A stretch of 25,739 bases of DNA from a virus. The DNA lies in the IMG/VR virus record IMGVR_UViG_3300046804_000754, positions 1 through 25,739 of that record; one strand, written 5' to 3'. Below the pieces are notes generated by a model, which saw nothing but the letters and a program-made list of their open reading frames with translations, had not been told where the DNA came from and did not search any database. Of this stretch, positions 12,447 through 20,845 are shown piece by piece. The translations under genes and the position numbers were made by a program. The first letter of the stretch is position 1. Every line of letters starts with the position of its first letter.

Positions 12447-13220
12447 TTATACTCCGTAATAGGGTATTTTCTTTGCTGATCCGTTTACATTAACGGTGAT
12501 ATATCCTTCAGGCACTAGCATCATGCTAGCGTTAGCAAAAGTCGCTGTAACAGTTGAAGTACCCGATAAATTAGCGTTTGCAAGAGTTAGATTACCTACG
12601 GATGTGGTTGTGCTACCTAATGTTAAAGTAGCATTTCCCAGGGTAGTAGTGGAGTTAGCCAGATAGCTATTAGGAAAGGTAGCAGCAACGGAAGTAATAT
12701 TAGCATTGGCAAAAGTTCCCCCTGAATGAGCAACAGAATTAATCGTGCCGCCTGTAATGGCAACACTATTGGCGTTTTGTACGGACATCGTACCCAAGCC
12801 AGATACCGCAGAATTAGATATAGCAATCGCTACATTGGCTGCTGTGGTTACTCTGCCTTTTGCGTCAATCGTAACTTGTGCAACAGTTGTTGCATTGCCG
12901 TAGATACCCGCAACAACCCCAGAAGTGTTGAGCGTAGGATTAGGATAAGTACCAGTAAGATCACCGCCAGCAGCGCCACCAGGAGCAGTACCACTAATCG
13001 TAACATTAGCCGCATTTGTAATTTGTCCTTGAGCATTGACCGTTACTTGAGCGACAGTTGTTGCGTTGCCATAAATTCCAGCCGTTACTGTGGTATTTGC
13101 AAGCGCAACAGTACCCGTAGTGGTGATTGGACCACCCGTTAACCCAGTACCCGTATCGACCTGAGTTACTGTGCCTGTACCGCCACCGCCCGTTCCGCTT
13201 GTAACGACCTTGAGAACCAT
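12447..13220 (-). CDS. Repeat-rich tail fibre protein, 257 aa
   Basis: The N-terminal part has [21 protein letters not shown], a common trimeric fibre sequence. It is followed by two copies of a 26-residue repeat ([14 protein letters not shown]..., residues 48-73 and 105-130) separated by [20 protein letters not shown]. This pattern occurs in many phage fibres and forms thin beta-structured shafts. The second half holds short strands and a [13 protein letters not shown] segment (201-213) also found in the fibre gene at 16505-17101. The C-terminal end ([20 protein letters not shown]) resembles closing domains of small fibre or collar spikes. It probably assembles as a trimer and is part of the host-contact apparatus. 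Confidence 0.82.
   Translation of the reverse strand: MVLKVVTSGTGGGGTGTVTQVDTGTGLTGGPITTTGTVALANTTVTAGIYGNATTVAQVTVNAQGQITNAANVTISGTAPGGAAGGDLTGTYPNPTLNTSGVVAGIYGNATTVAQVTIDAKGRVTTAANVAIAISNSAVSGLGTMSVQNANSVAITGGTINSVAHSGGTFANANITSVAATFPNSYLANSTTTLGNATLTLGSTTTSVGNLTLANANLSGTSTVTATFANASMMLVPEGYITVNVNGSAKKIPYYGV
12831..13079 (-). repeat. Two-copy coding repeat in tail fibre
   Basis: The bases 13002-13079 and 12831-12908 encode two copies of a 26-residue unit ([13 protein letters not shown] followed by [VI][ND]A[QK]G[QR][IV]T[NT]AANV), with period 57 residues. Protein conservation is higher than base conservation, as synonymous differences are frequent, so the duplication is old and kept by selection on the fibre fold. 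Confidence 0.8.
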
Positions 13221-13223
13221 GTT

Positions 13224-13550
13224 TTACACTCCATCGCCAGGTGTGATGTAAACAACTGCATTTGCTGTGCTTGTACCAGTAAAATACGCATTGGGTACAA
13301 AAGTCAAGATTTCGTCTGTGCCAGCCAATAAAGGAAAAGCAGCACCGCTACTAGTGACATTGGCTGATGCAGAAGTCGCTTCGGCAGCCGTTGTGCCATA
13401 GCCTAGAAAAACTACGCTTGTTCCAGCATTAATGATCCGATATTGGTTACCGCCAATTGTGGTATTAGTAACCTGAACTGGAGTAGGCGCAGATACCGCA
13501 GCTGTAAAGGTGACGGTATTACCCGTTTTGGTAAAGGCATTAATTCCCAT
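13224..13550 (-). CDS. Beta-rich phage protein ending in TPGDGV
   Basis: The 108-residue protein has N-terminal strands (NTVTFTAAVSAPTPVQVTNTT), a turn GGNQYRIINAGTSVVFLGYG, an Ala/Ser-rich middle (TTAAEATSASANVTSSGAA) and a closing AVVYITPGDGV. The same plan is seen in the gene at 5749-6093. A small beta-sandwich accessory to the fibres or head is likely. Its start overlaps the previous gene's end by 11 bases, with GGAGG as ribosome binding site. Confidence 0.72.
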   Translation of the reverse strand: MGINAFTKTGNTVTFTAAVSAPTPVQVTNTTIGGNQYRIINAGTSVVFLGYGTTAAEATSASANVTSSGAAFPLLAGTDEILTFVPNAYFTGTSTANAVVYITPGDGV

Positions 13551-14073
13551 CTTGCACCTCCAAAGCGACTTGCGCTGGTGATTTAGCCCATTGGATATTG
13601 CTCATAATGGTTTGCACCGCAGCAACATCGGCAGCACCCGTCACCGCAGTTCTGGTTTGATCGGCAGTAGCCCGAATCGATGCTCTCCAAGTATTCCAGT
13701 CTGGATTAATTGGTGTGCTAGTTTCTACGGATTTGACCACCATCCAATCGCTTGGAAAAAGAATGGTGTACGCAGTTTGATTAATTTGGTTAAATGCGTT
13801 GGATTTAATCTGTGTTAAATCTTTTGGTGTGCAAGTAAAGCTAATATCCACCTGATTGGTTTGTGCGTTATAAACAGGTGCGTTTTGTTGAACCCAATAG
13901 TATTGATCGTTTTCTTGTGGACCATACACCACATCGCAAATACCGATTGCATTTCTTTGCTGTTGGTCGGCTAACTGAATCCAATTACCAGGATAATCAA
14001 CCCCATTCCAGCTAAACGGCACTCCAGGATTTATTAAAAATTGAATAATTCCGTTTTGAACTAAAGCAAACAT
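13540..14073 (-). CDS. Tail-fibre-associated protein, possible fibre assembly chaperone
   Basis: This 177-residue protein starts with MFALVQNGIIQFL, then a strand-rich, aromatic N-terminal half (FSWNGVDYPGNWIQLAD, DQYYWVQQNAP). It has a helical C-terminal half with KDLTQIKSNAFNQINQTAY, then FPSDWMVVKSVETSTPINPDW, then TWRASIRATADQ. The N-terminal strand region followed by a helix with 'DW..vk' and 'W..yr..lR' segments is reminiscent of tail fibre assembly or DUF4376-like proteins encoded directly behind adhesins. Here it follows the 807-residue adhesin, consistent with a fibre chaperone or cap. Ribosome binding site AGGAG. Role inferred from order. Confidence 0.7.
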   Translation of the reverse strand: MFALVQNGIIQFLINPGVPFSWNGVDYPGNWIQLADQQQRNAIGICDVVYGPQENDQYYWVQQNAPVYNAQTNQVDISFTCTPKDLTQIKSNAFNQINQTAYTILFPSDWMVVKSVETSTPINPDWNTWRASIRATADQTRTAVTGAADVAAVQTIMSNIQWAKSPAQVALEVQDGN

Positions 14074-14081
14074 AATTTCTC

Positions 14082-16505
14082 CTATCGTGCGTTAGCGTAT
14101 TTAAAGGGTGACTCGGCAAATGCCACAAAAATGTAAGTAGCTCCGTTTGCATTTTGTCCTGAAGATGTGTTTTTTATTTTAAAACCATTAGAAACAATGT
14201 CACACATATCAGGTGCAGAACCTTCGGCATTACTTAAGTTTGCATATAAAACATTTGAAACAATATTGTATGGGTCTCGACTTGTGTCATACATTCTCCA
14301 ATCTGCATTACCGCCTTGAGAACTGCTTGAGCATTTCACCATCACAAACTTAGGTCTAAACCCTGTATATACAAAAGGACCATCAGTAGAACCATTACCT
14401 GTATAGCTACCAAACGCAGAGTATCCAACGATTGGTGCAAAGCAGTAAGCTACAAACTTATCGCCACTTTTGTTTACATTTAAGAATGTGCCAAGACTAA
14501 ATACAGTTGATGTTGGTGCTGTGCTATTCCAAGTTCCTGAATTAGTTCCACCATTATTTTCTGCATCGGTTGTATTTAAATATAGCTTTAATGTTGTTGG
14601 GCTAGATAGACTTGCATGATAGACATTCCAATCATAACCGCCATTATCTCTATCTTTAATAATAATCATGCTAGGTGCTACACCTAATCCATGACCCACA
14701 GTAGCGGCAGCACCGCTACCTGTATAAGTAACAATACTAAATCCAGCACTTGTATTAGCACTTACTGTAGATGTAATAGAGCCATTTGTATTGGATGAGC
14801 CTGAGCCATTGGCTTTCCATTGCCAACCAACAAAAGTGGCACCTGGAGCATTTGTTCCCTGATTTGTTGTGCCATTATCTTGAACAGTAAAACCATTGGA
14901 ATTGAAAGCTGTCATTCCAGTTCTATTGGCTTCAGCCAAAGTATCATTGGAAAATAATGGTTTATTTACACCTCTAATAATATCAAACAGTTCATTGTAA
15001 TAAGCACCACTTCTTGATTTAATCCAAACAAAATCAGGTGCAAAACTACCAGCATTTACAATATTTTGAGCAGTTGTTCCTGTTCCTGTATATAGAGTTG
15101 CATCCATATACTTATTAGCCTGTGTAGATGCAGTTGCACCAATAGTAGGAGTTGGTAGGTTATAAGTATTTAGTGCTTTGTAGGTACTTGGAACTGATTG
15201 TGCAAAAGGTTGCTGACCAAAATTGATGGTGTAAGTTGATGTTGAGCCTGAACTATCAGAACCACATCCAAAGTAATATGAAACTCCAGTAGTAGATGCA
15301 GTTAAAGTTCCTTGGCTTGTTCCATTTTTATAGAATGTAATTTGATTGGTGCTTGAATCAAAAGCCATGCCAATTACATCACCTGTAGTAAAGCTAGACC
15401 AAGTAGAGCCAGCAGAACCATCTACTTGAGTAGCACCATCACTTCTGTATTGCATTCTTGGATTAAATGTAGTTGAATTACCAAAAGCACCTACAGTCCA
15501 ATATGTTCCTGATTTTGTGCCAATAGTAACTTCGCAATACCATTTACCTGTTGAAGTAATATCAAAAGTAGATAATGCAAACCTTCCATCAGTAGTAGCT
15601 GAAACCCATTTTAAATTTCCATCTGAGTAAGTTCCACCAGTAGGATTTAATGGGTTTAAAGTTGCATAGTTAGCTGTTGTAGCACTTGTCAGCGTAGGCA
15701 CATCGGTCATACTGTCATAAGTAGAGCCTGATGTAATGCTGATATTGTTTGTAGTCCAATAGTTTGCGTTGCCTGAGAAGTCTTTTCCTAGTCCCACATT
15801 CGATGATGTAGTCAGAGCAGAGTTATCGGTAAATGGTAAATAGAATCCATTAGTGCCGTATGTTCCTGTGTATTTAATCGGTTGCCATACACCAGTTGTA
15901 GAGGATGTAGAACCAAATGAAGATGGGGTTAGGGCTTGACCATCAATGAAGTTTATCTCGGTCATGTAGCCATCGTGGAAAAGGTTAATTCCTGAGAAAC
16001 TACTTGCACCAATGTAATGAACTACATTGTTGTTTACCATCAAATTTGCATTTTGTGATGGATAAGATGCAGTTCCAAATGATGTTATTTGGCTTCCATT
16101 TAAATAAACTTTTATTCTATTTGAAGATGTTGCTTGAGTAGTATCTACCGAAACTATTAAATGATACCAAGCAGATACATCTCGCAATACTTGTGTGCTA
16201 ATTAAATTACAAGTTGTTGAGCCACCAGCTACATCAAATATATAAAAAGTATTAGAAACTGAATTGTTATTAGTATAGAAAAATGTTCTATTACTATCGT
16301 TTGAGTATGCGCCAAATATTGCATTCCATCCGCTTGATGGACTAAGTAAACCTAGTTTAACCCATCCACTCCATGTCCATTTTTGCCTATCGCCAGCACT
16401 AGCTGGAGTTCTATTTAGATAAGCAGAAGCACTAGACCGAAAGCGTAGGGAGTTGGTTAGGTTATAGGCATTACTAGCCGAACCAGTTTTGCGTGAGCTA
16501 AACAT
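14082..16505 (-). CDS. Multidomain adhesin with LamG-like and SPRY-like domains (receptor-binding protein)
   Basis: This is the largest protein in the window, 807 residues. A LamG/concanavalin-like domain covers about residues 20-200 (WTWSGWVK at 43-50, AWYHLIVSVDTT at 112-123, IKVYLNGSQI at 131-140). A SPRY-like domain covers about 295-435 (GKWYCEVTIG, then GDVIGMAFDSSTNQITFYKNG and INFGQQPFA). The C-terminal ~350 residues contain strand motifs DFVWIKSRSG, HGLGVAPSMIIIKDR, KFVAYCFAPIVGYS and a closing DGPFVYTGFRPKFVMVK...VAFAESPF, which I recall from a DUF7483-like module of phage proteins. Lectin-type domains point to carbohydrate binding on the host surface. Start is coupled (TAATG) to the short fibre upstream. 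Best candidate for the host-range determinant. Confidence 0.85.
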   Translation of the reverse strand: MFSSRKTGSASNAYNLTNSLRFRSSASAYLNRTPASAGDRQKWTWSGWVKLGLLSPSSGWNAIFGAYSNDSNRTFFYTNNNSVSNTFYIFDVAGGSTTCNLISTQVLRDVSAWYHLIVSVDTTQATSSNRIKVYLNGSQITSFGTASYPSQNANLMVNNNVVHYIGASSFSGINLFHDGYMTEINFIDGQALTPSSFGSTSSTTGVWQPIKYTGTYGTNGFYLPFTDNSALTTSSNVGLGKDFSGNANYWTTNNISITSGSTYDSMTDVPTLTSATTANYATLNPLNPTGGTYSDGNLKWVSATTDGRFALSTFDITSTGKWYCEVTIGTKSGTYWTVGAFGNSTTFNPRMQYRSDGATQVDGSAGSTWSSFTTGDVIGMAFDSSTNQITFYKNGTSQGTLTASTTGVSYYFGCGSDSSGSTSTYTINFGQQPFAQSVPSTYKALNTYNLPTPTIGATASTQANKYMDATLYTGTGTTAQNIVNAGSFAPDFVWIKSRSGAYYNELFDIIRGVNKPLFSNDTLAEANRTGMTAFNSNGFTVQDNGTTNQGTNAPGATFVGWQWKANGSGSSNTNGSITSTVSANTSAGFSIVTYTGSGAAATVGHGLGVAPSMIIIKDRDNGGYDWNVYHASLSSPTTLKLYLNTTDAENNGGTNSGTWNSTAPTSTVFSLGTFLNVNKSGDKFVAYCFAPIVGYSAFGSYTGNGSTDGPFVYTGFRPKFVMVKCSSSSQGGNADWRMYDTSRDPYNIVSNVLYANLSNAEGSAPDMCDIVSNGFKIKNTSSGQNANGATYIFVAFAESPFKYANAR

Positions 16506-17101
16506 TAGAAGTTTTGTCCGTAAACTGCGCCATAGGTAACATTACCGTCTTGGTAAAAGTTGAAAATATCGACTTTTCCAGAGGTTGCTGTAGGTGTCGG
16601 TGCGGTGTTTCCAGCCCATTTTAGGGATGTGCCACCAGCCCAAGAGAAGCTATTATTAGCAGTGTAATAAGTTTGAACGGTGAAACTCTTACCCGCTACA
16701 GAAGAAGGCAAGGTAATCGTGATCGTAGCGTTAACATTGACATTTTGATAAGTGCCGTTAGCCAAGCTAATCGTCACATTGCCACCAGAGGAGTTGCTTA
16801 ATGTTTCGGTGTAATTAGTAACCGTTGTATTGGTTAAGGTTAAGTTTCCAACAGTAGTCGCTGTGTTTCCTAGCCCAACAGTCGTATTACCAATGGTGAC
16901 ATTGCCAGATAAACTAACGGCAGAATTGATTGTTCCGCTATTGATAGTGACATTGTTTAGGGTTAAGTTTCCGACAGCAGTAGTGGTATTCCCTAATCCA
17001 ACCGATGCGTTACCAAGCGTTGCTACGGTGTTAAAGTTGGCATCAAGATTTGTTAACGGGATAGCTGCCGTTGCATTACCAAATACATACGGAACTGGCA
17101 T
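16505..17101 (-). CDS. Tail fibre or spike base protein, 198 aa
   Basis: The N-terminal MPVPYVFGNATAAIPLTNLD is a common attachment segment of phage fibres (a 'PLTNLDANFN' motif usual at the start of fibres). Two near-copies of GNxxVGLGNTxTxVGNLTL follow (30-53 and 71-94). The C-terminal 80 residues (TITITLPSSVAGKSFTVQT, SLKWAGNTAPTPTATSGKVD) form the end domain seen in many phage and prophage tail proteins. It likely anchors the large adhesin encoded directly behind, with which it overlaps by one base. Confidence 0.8.
   Translation of the reverse strand: MPVPYVFGNATAAIPLTNLDANFNTVATLGNASVGLGNTTTAVGNLTLNNVTINSGTINSAVSLSGNVTIGNTTVGLGNTATTVGNLTLTNTTVTNYTETLSNSSGGNVTISLANGTYQNVNVNATITITLPSSVAGKSFTVQTYYTANNSFSWAGGTSLKWAGNTAPTPTATSGKVDIFNFYQDGNVTYGAVYGQNF
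16820..17014 (-). repeat. Two-copy coding repeat shared with a second fibre gene
   Basis: This stretch encodes two copies of LGN-T-[TA]-T-[AT]-V-G-N-L-T-L with period 41 residues. A third related copy ([13 protein letters not shown]) lies in the fibre gene at 12447-13220, suggesting exchange or duplication of a shaft module between the two fibres. Confidence 0.75.
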
Positions 17102-17102
17102 A

Positions 17103-19103
17103 TTAGAACCTCACTCTCAATTCATGTTCAAATTCAAATGTGTTATACACAAAACCAGCATTACTCGAAGTGCTGGTTAACCCTAAGTATTTACCCCATT
17201 GCATAGCATCGGACTTATACAATTGATAGCCTGTGCCATATCCACCTACCCAAGATATTACTGTAGAACTGTTATTTATCCAAGGGATCGTAGTATTGCT
17301 ACTGTTGTACCAGGTGATAAAGTTTCCAAGGGTGTAAGTCGGGCTAGAACCATATTCCGAATCCACCGTAACGCTTAATGCAGCTCCTTGAGTAAGCGTG
17401 GCTTCAATGCCAAATTTTAAGGCTTGCTTGGTGCGGATTGGATCGGTGAGTGGCAATAATGCCGTTTGCACCCGACTAGTAATACCGCTAGTGGTGTCGT
17501 TATAGAGCTTGTAAAGACCGTTGCCTGATACCCCATACAAGACAATCCGACCACCTTCGGGTATGGAAGTAATGTATTTAAGACTATTGCCTTGGCTGGT
17601 TATAAACCATTTTTTCTCAAAAAAGACCGCTTGGATATAACGGTAACTTTGGGTAAAAGTAGCATCGTAATAACGGAAATTAAAGGCTGCACAAAGGATA
17701 TTGTTAAGTAATACCTGACCCGCATAAACGGGCGAGGTAAAGTCAATATTAGGGAAAATACCATCTAGGCTGTCCGATAGCTTGGAAGTAGTTGATCCGA
17801 CCAAGGCATACACCCCATAATCGTTCATAAATAGGACTGAACGGAAGTACGGAAAGATGGCGTGGGATAGTTTAGAACCAACGGAAGCGCTCACATTGGT
17901 ATTGGTAAACAGGGTTGTTCCTTGAGTTGTCACCCGAACATCGGAAAAGACATTGATAGAATCGTCACCAAAAATGTACAAAAAGTTGTTGGCTGATAGG
18001 AGTTGAACAATGTTGCCATGCAAGGTACTGTCGGTTAGGGTAATTGATCCCGCAGAAACCGTTGTAAAGTCGCTATACGACCCCGCAGCGCTATAAGACA
18101 CATTGCGACCCGCTGCAATCCATACTCGCCCAGAAAAGGTCGCTATACCCACATTTTGATCGCTATTGACGATTGCCTTTAATACTGCGCCTGAACCACC
18201 GCCACCCGATACCGTTGCTGTCACATTGGCTACATTGGTATAGCCACTTCCCGCATTGGTCATGATGACCTGAGTAACCACATTGCCCGCCACAATCGCT
18301 TTTGCCGATGCGCCTGAGCCACCACCGCCAGAAATGCTAATGGTTACATTGGCTGCGTTGGTATAACCAGAGCCACCATTAACCACCACCAGGCTTAGAG
18401 TACCCGTCTTAAAGTTCAATAACGATGCTACGGCAGTTGCGTTTGATCCAGCTCCACCGCTAAAGGTTACGGTCAGATTGGCTGCATTGGTGTATCCCGT
18501 ACCCGCATTGGAAAGCGTTACGGCTGTGACCGCACCCGCAGCAATGGTCGCTGTGGCATTGGCTTGCACCCCACCCACCTCATCTGGTCCACTAATTACC
18601 ACGCTTGGCGCAGAGGTGTACCCAGATCCTCCATTGGTAATTCCTATCAATCCGACAGATCCGATAGATACAACATTATTGCCATCCCAAGTCGAGTAAC
18701 CTTTGTCTGGATCAAGAATGAGCATCCTCTCATTGTTCCATTGGGTAACATTGATGCCAGAACTTGAGAAAGTGCTAGCCGATGCAATGTTTCCTGACAG
18801 ATCATCAGTAATATCAAAATATTGCGCTGCGCCATTTTCCTCAAATGCCACCACATAATCTTTAACCCCAATGTTAATCGAGGATAAATAACTAACCGTA
18901 TTGGCAAAAGTAACGGCTACATTGCTAATGTCTTTAGCAGTTGTTTCTGCTGGCGTAATCTTTAGGTTGCCATAACCAATCGGTTGAGCGTTTTCCACCC
19001 AACTAAACTCATCTTCCCCGATGGCGGTGCGGTTGGCTTTGGTGTTTAGCCCTTTGAATTGCTTGATGACTTGGTAGGACTTTTTCTGTTCCGCAGCAGC
19101 CAT
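17103..19103 (-). CDS. Packaged-DNA stabilisation / tail hub protein (P22 gp10-like) with inserted GSGYT repeats
   Basis: The 666-residue protein opens with FKGLNTKANRTAIGEDEFSWVENAQP (17-42), a characteristic start of neck or tail hub proteins of short-tailed phages. Residues 125-140 (ERMLILDPDKGYSTWD) and 322-346 (TFSGRVWIAAGRNVSYSAAG and onward) are typical beta-propeller segments of this family. Between them, at about 151-312, lie four tandem units each containing [AG]G[ST]GYT (158, 200, 243, 284), which look inserted. The C-terminal part (PTYTLGNFITWYN, QLYKSDAMQWGKYLGL) is strand-rich and ends in FEFEHELRVRF. It would close the portal channel behind the adaptor. Start has AGGA upstream. 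Confidence 0.82.
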   Translation of the reverse strand: MAAAEQKKSYQVIKQFKGLNTKANRTAIGEDEFSWVENAQPIGYGNLKITPAETTAKDISNVAVTFANTVSYLSSINIGVKDYVVAFEENGAAQYFDITDDLSGNIASASTFSSSGINVTQWNNERMLILDPDKGYSTWDGNNVVSIGSVGLIGITNGGSGYTSAPSVVISGPDEVGGVQANATATIAAGAVTAVTLSNAGTGYTNAANLTVTFSGGAGSNATAVASLLNFKTGTLSLVVVNGGSGYTNAANVTISISGGGGSGASAKAIVAGNVVTQVIMTNAGSGYTNVANVTATVSGGGGSGAVLKAIVNSDQNVGIATFSGRVWIAAGRNVSYSAAGSYSDFTTVSAGSITLTDSTLHGNIVQLLSANNFLYIFGDDSINVFSDVRVTTQGTTLFTNTNVSASVGSKLSHAIFPYFRSVLFMNDYGVYALVGSTTSKLSDSLDGIFPNIDFTSPVYAGQVLLNNILCAAFNFRYYDATFTQSYRYIQAVFFEKKWFITSQGNSLKYITSIPEGGRIVLYGVSGNGLYKLYNDTTSGITSRVQTALLPLTDPIRTKQALKFGIEATLTQGAALSVTVDSEYGSSPTYTLGNFITWYNSSNTTIPWINNSSTVISWVGGYGTGYQLYKSDAMQWGKYLGLTSTSSNAGFVYNTFEFEHELRVRF
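18168..18653 (-). repeat. Four tandem GSGYT units inserted in the hub protein
   Basis: The translated segment holds four units of 41-43 residues, each with [AG]G[ST]GYT followed by a strand ([TN]A[AP].[LV][TV][VI]) and, in three of four, a Gly-rich turn (SGGGGSGA or SGGAGSNA) and an Ala/Val strand. Units are diverged at base level. GSGYT-type repeats occur as extensions in several phage tail proteins; here they interrupt the propeller-like core. Confidence 0.8.
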
Positions 19104-19105
19104 GT

Positions 19106-20023
19106 TTAGAATCCTGAACTATATGGGCTTGGAATCCTACGGGTAAATACGCTATTGAGGATAGAATTAACTTGTTTAGCGTACTCTTGTTTGTAAATTT
19201 CTGATTCGCCATAGCTTTGTTCGTAGAACTTAGCTAGGTAAGCAGCATAAAATTTGACCGCAGAGGTGTATGGATCGTTAATTACATCTGTTGCATTGGG
19301 TGTATTGGTGCTTAATGGCAAGGGCAATACTACGCAATCGACCTCTAATTGGTAAACCTCATCGGGTACTGGACCTATAAAGATCTGTTGTTGCCCGTAA
19401 ATGCTAAAAGCAAGCGGTCTGCCAATGTAGTTTTGCCAAAAACGCAAGCGGGTATTAAAGTCTGACCAAGACAAATAGTCCATTGGTACACGAGTATTAC
19501 CCCAATACAGGTTGATATTGATGACATCCAATACCGTAGTACCCGTAGAAGGTGCAAGTGGACTAGAGCCAACAAGGTAAGTTAAGGCTGCATAGCTGAT
19601 ATTTTCGCAATTACCCACATAAGTTAGTCCGCAAGTACCGTTAAAAAACTCAGTAGAGGGTGGATAGTTGTTGTAATTGTTTTGACTAGCCTGTGGATAC
19701 GGTGGTGCAGTATCGCTGGTTGTGCCAGCCGTAGTGACTTGATAAATGTAAATGTTGCTAAAAATGAATTGACCAGCGGTGTAAGCGGTGCTTGCAACCC
19801 AATTAGTCGGGTATGCGGGGGTAGCGCCACCAATGGTTGCGCCAGGTGCGACCATGCAAGGCGTTTGAGTGACAACGATTTCACGCAAGCAGCCAGTATC
19901 TCGAACTGTGCGCTCACGAGAAGAATTAATGTAGTCGGTTAACTGACTGTCGCTGTAAAAATTCCCGTTAGCATCGTGCAGTAACCTACGAACCTCAGTA
20001 ATGTAGGTGGATAGTGTAGCCAC
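19106..20023 (-). CDS. Head-tail adaptor protein with CBM5/12-like insertion
   Basis: A 305-residue protein with a GTG start at 20023 (GGGAA nearby), giving MATLSTYITEVRRLLHD, then DSQLTDYINSSRERTVRDTG. This N-terminal helix pair is typical of podovirus adaptors that bind under the portal. Later segments FWQNYIGRPLAFSIYGQQQIFIGPVPD (~211-237) and DPYTSAVKFYAAYLAKFYEQSYGE are also typical. An extra strand-rich segment at about residues 72-110 has W75-x-A-S-T-x-Y-T-x-G, then I-Y-x-Y-Q and T-x-P-P-Y, the layout of small CBM5/12-like carbohydrate modules, and is followed by an Asn/Tyr-rich loop. It follows a small neck-region gene and precedes the stabiliser, as expected. Confidence 0.82.
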   Translation of the reverse strand: MATLSTYITEVRRLLHDANGNFYSDSQLTDYINSSRERTVRDTGCLREIVVTQTPCMVAPGATIGGATPAYPTNWVASTAYTAGQFIFSNIYIYQVTTAGTTSDTAPPYPQASQNNYNNYPPSTEFFNGTCGLTYVGNCENISYAALTYLVGSSPLAPSTGTTVLDVININLYWGNTRVPMDYLSWSDFNTRLRFWQNYIGRPLAFSIYGQQQIFIGPVPDEVYQLEVDCVVLPLPLSTNTPNATDVINDPYTSAVKFYAAYLAKFYEQSYGESEIYKQEYAKQVNSILNSVFTRRIPSPYSSGF

Positions 20024-20040
20024 TTATTAGTTCCCATAGA

Positions 20041-20373
20041 TCATGCTGCCACCGATAAGACTTTTCCCCCGCCCTTCTTTTGGGAAGGGAGAGGTACTCG
20101 TTCTACCAACGGGGATAACGATTGGTTCTTTTTAGGCAGTTGTGTGGATAAATCCCATTGGGCTAAACGCTCTAAACCAGCTTGCATCTCGCTTGAGTTT
20201 TTTACCCACCCTAACCTTGCCAAGTAAGGCGCTTTATTGGGATCGTTGTAACCAAATATGTGCTTTGCAACTTCTTCAGGTACTTCGACTGTTTTACCTG
20301 GGAGAAAGTCATAAAAGACACCACCAAAGCCATCATTGAGGGGTTCTTGGGTGTTGTTGGTTACATAAATCAT
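20041..20373 (-). CDS. Small head/neck-region protein, 110 aa
   Basis: The protein begins MIYVTNNTQEPLNDGFGGV, then FLPGKTVEVPEEVAKHIFGY, then PYLARLGWVK, a pattern I recall in many phage genomes next to capsid and adaptor genes. The C-terminal ~40 residues (LPKKNQSLSPLVERVPLPSQ and KKGGG) are basic and probably flexible. A role in head completion is likely from position. The start is one base within the previous stop. Confidence 0.75.
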   Translation of the reverse strand: MIYVTNNTQEPLNDGFGGVFYDFLPGKTVEVPEEVAKHIFGYNDPNKAPYLARLGWVKNSSEMQAGLERLAQWDLSTQLPKKNQSLSPLVERVPLPSQKKGGGKVLSVAA

Positions 20374-20834
20374 TAGAAGCTCACTACTTGTCCATAAACA
20401 ACAATATCTACGGTGTTTGAATTACCAGAAGCGGTATTCACATTCACATAAAGTGCCTGTGTTTGACTTCCAGAAATTTCCGTATTTGCTGGATAAGCAA
20501 CCGTCAAATCTTGGTATTTACCAGCAGCGCTAACAGACGATAAGGTCACATTAGCCACTACCACATTACTTGCGCCCATGTTTCCAGCGCTTGAAATAGT
20601 AATACCAATATCTGCACTAGCAACAGATCCAGTAGGATTTTGAACGGTAATTTGCCGAACAATAACCCCACCAGAGTTTGCAACTGCTCCGCTGTTGGTT
20701 AACCCGCCTGACAACAAAGGAATCTTAATTTGCGCAGTACCCGTTGTTGCTAAGGACTGAGCAGATAATTTTCCAAGTACGCCATATCCAAAGCTATCAA
20801 GATATAGCGCACCGACACGATTCGAGTTAGCCAT
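20373..20834 (-). CDS. Putative capsid decoration or accessory virion protein, 153 aa
   Basis: This Ser/Thr/Val/Ala-rich all-beta protein has strands GALYLDSFGYGVLGKLSAQ, TAQIKIPLLSGGLT, GVIVRQITVQNPTGSVASADIGITI, NVVVANVTLSS, YQDLTVA and NTVDIVVYGQVVSF. Such proteins between the major capsid and neck genes are commonly capsid decorations or head fibres. No signature for a named family was recognised. RBS AAGGAGA precedes the ATG. Confidence 0.72.
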   Translation of the reverse strand: MANSNRVGALYLDSFGYGVLGKLSAQSLATTGTAQIKIPLLSGGLTNSGAVANSGGVIVRQITVQNPTGSVASADIGITISSAGNMGASNVVVANVTLSSVSAAGKYQDLTVAYPANTEISGSQTQALYVNVNTASGNSNTVDIVVYGQVVSF

Positions 20835-20845
20835 TTCTGTTCTCC

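Noticed and set aside
12726-13142. Rightward 138-codon open frame opposite the tail fibre
   Set aside because: It is a shadow of the repetitive fibre gene; the translation is Arg/Ser/Cys-rich and has no support from spacing or start signals.
18168-18653. CRISPR-like or DNA-level tandem repeat
   Set aside because: The periodicity is of protein units with diverged bases and lies in an open frame; there are no constant repeats with variable spacers.
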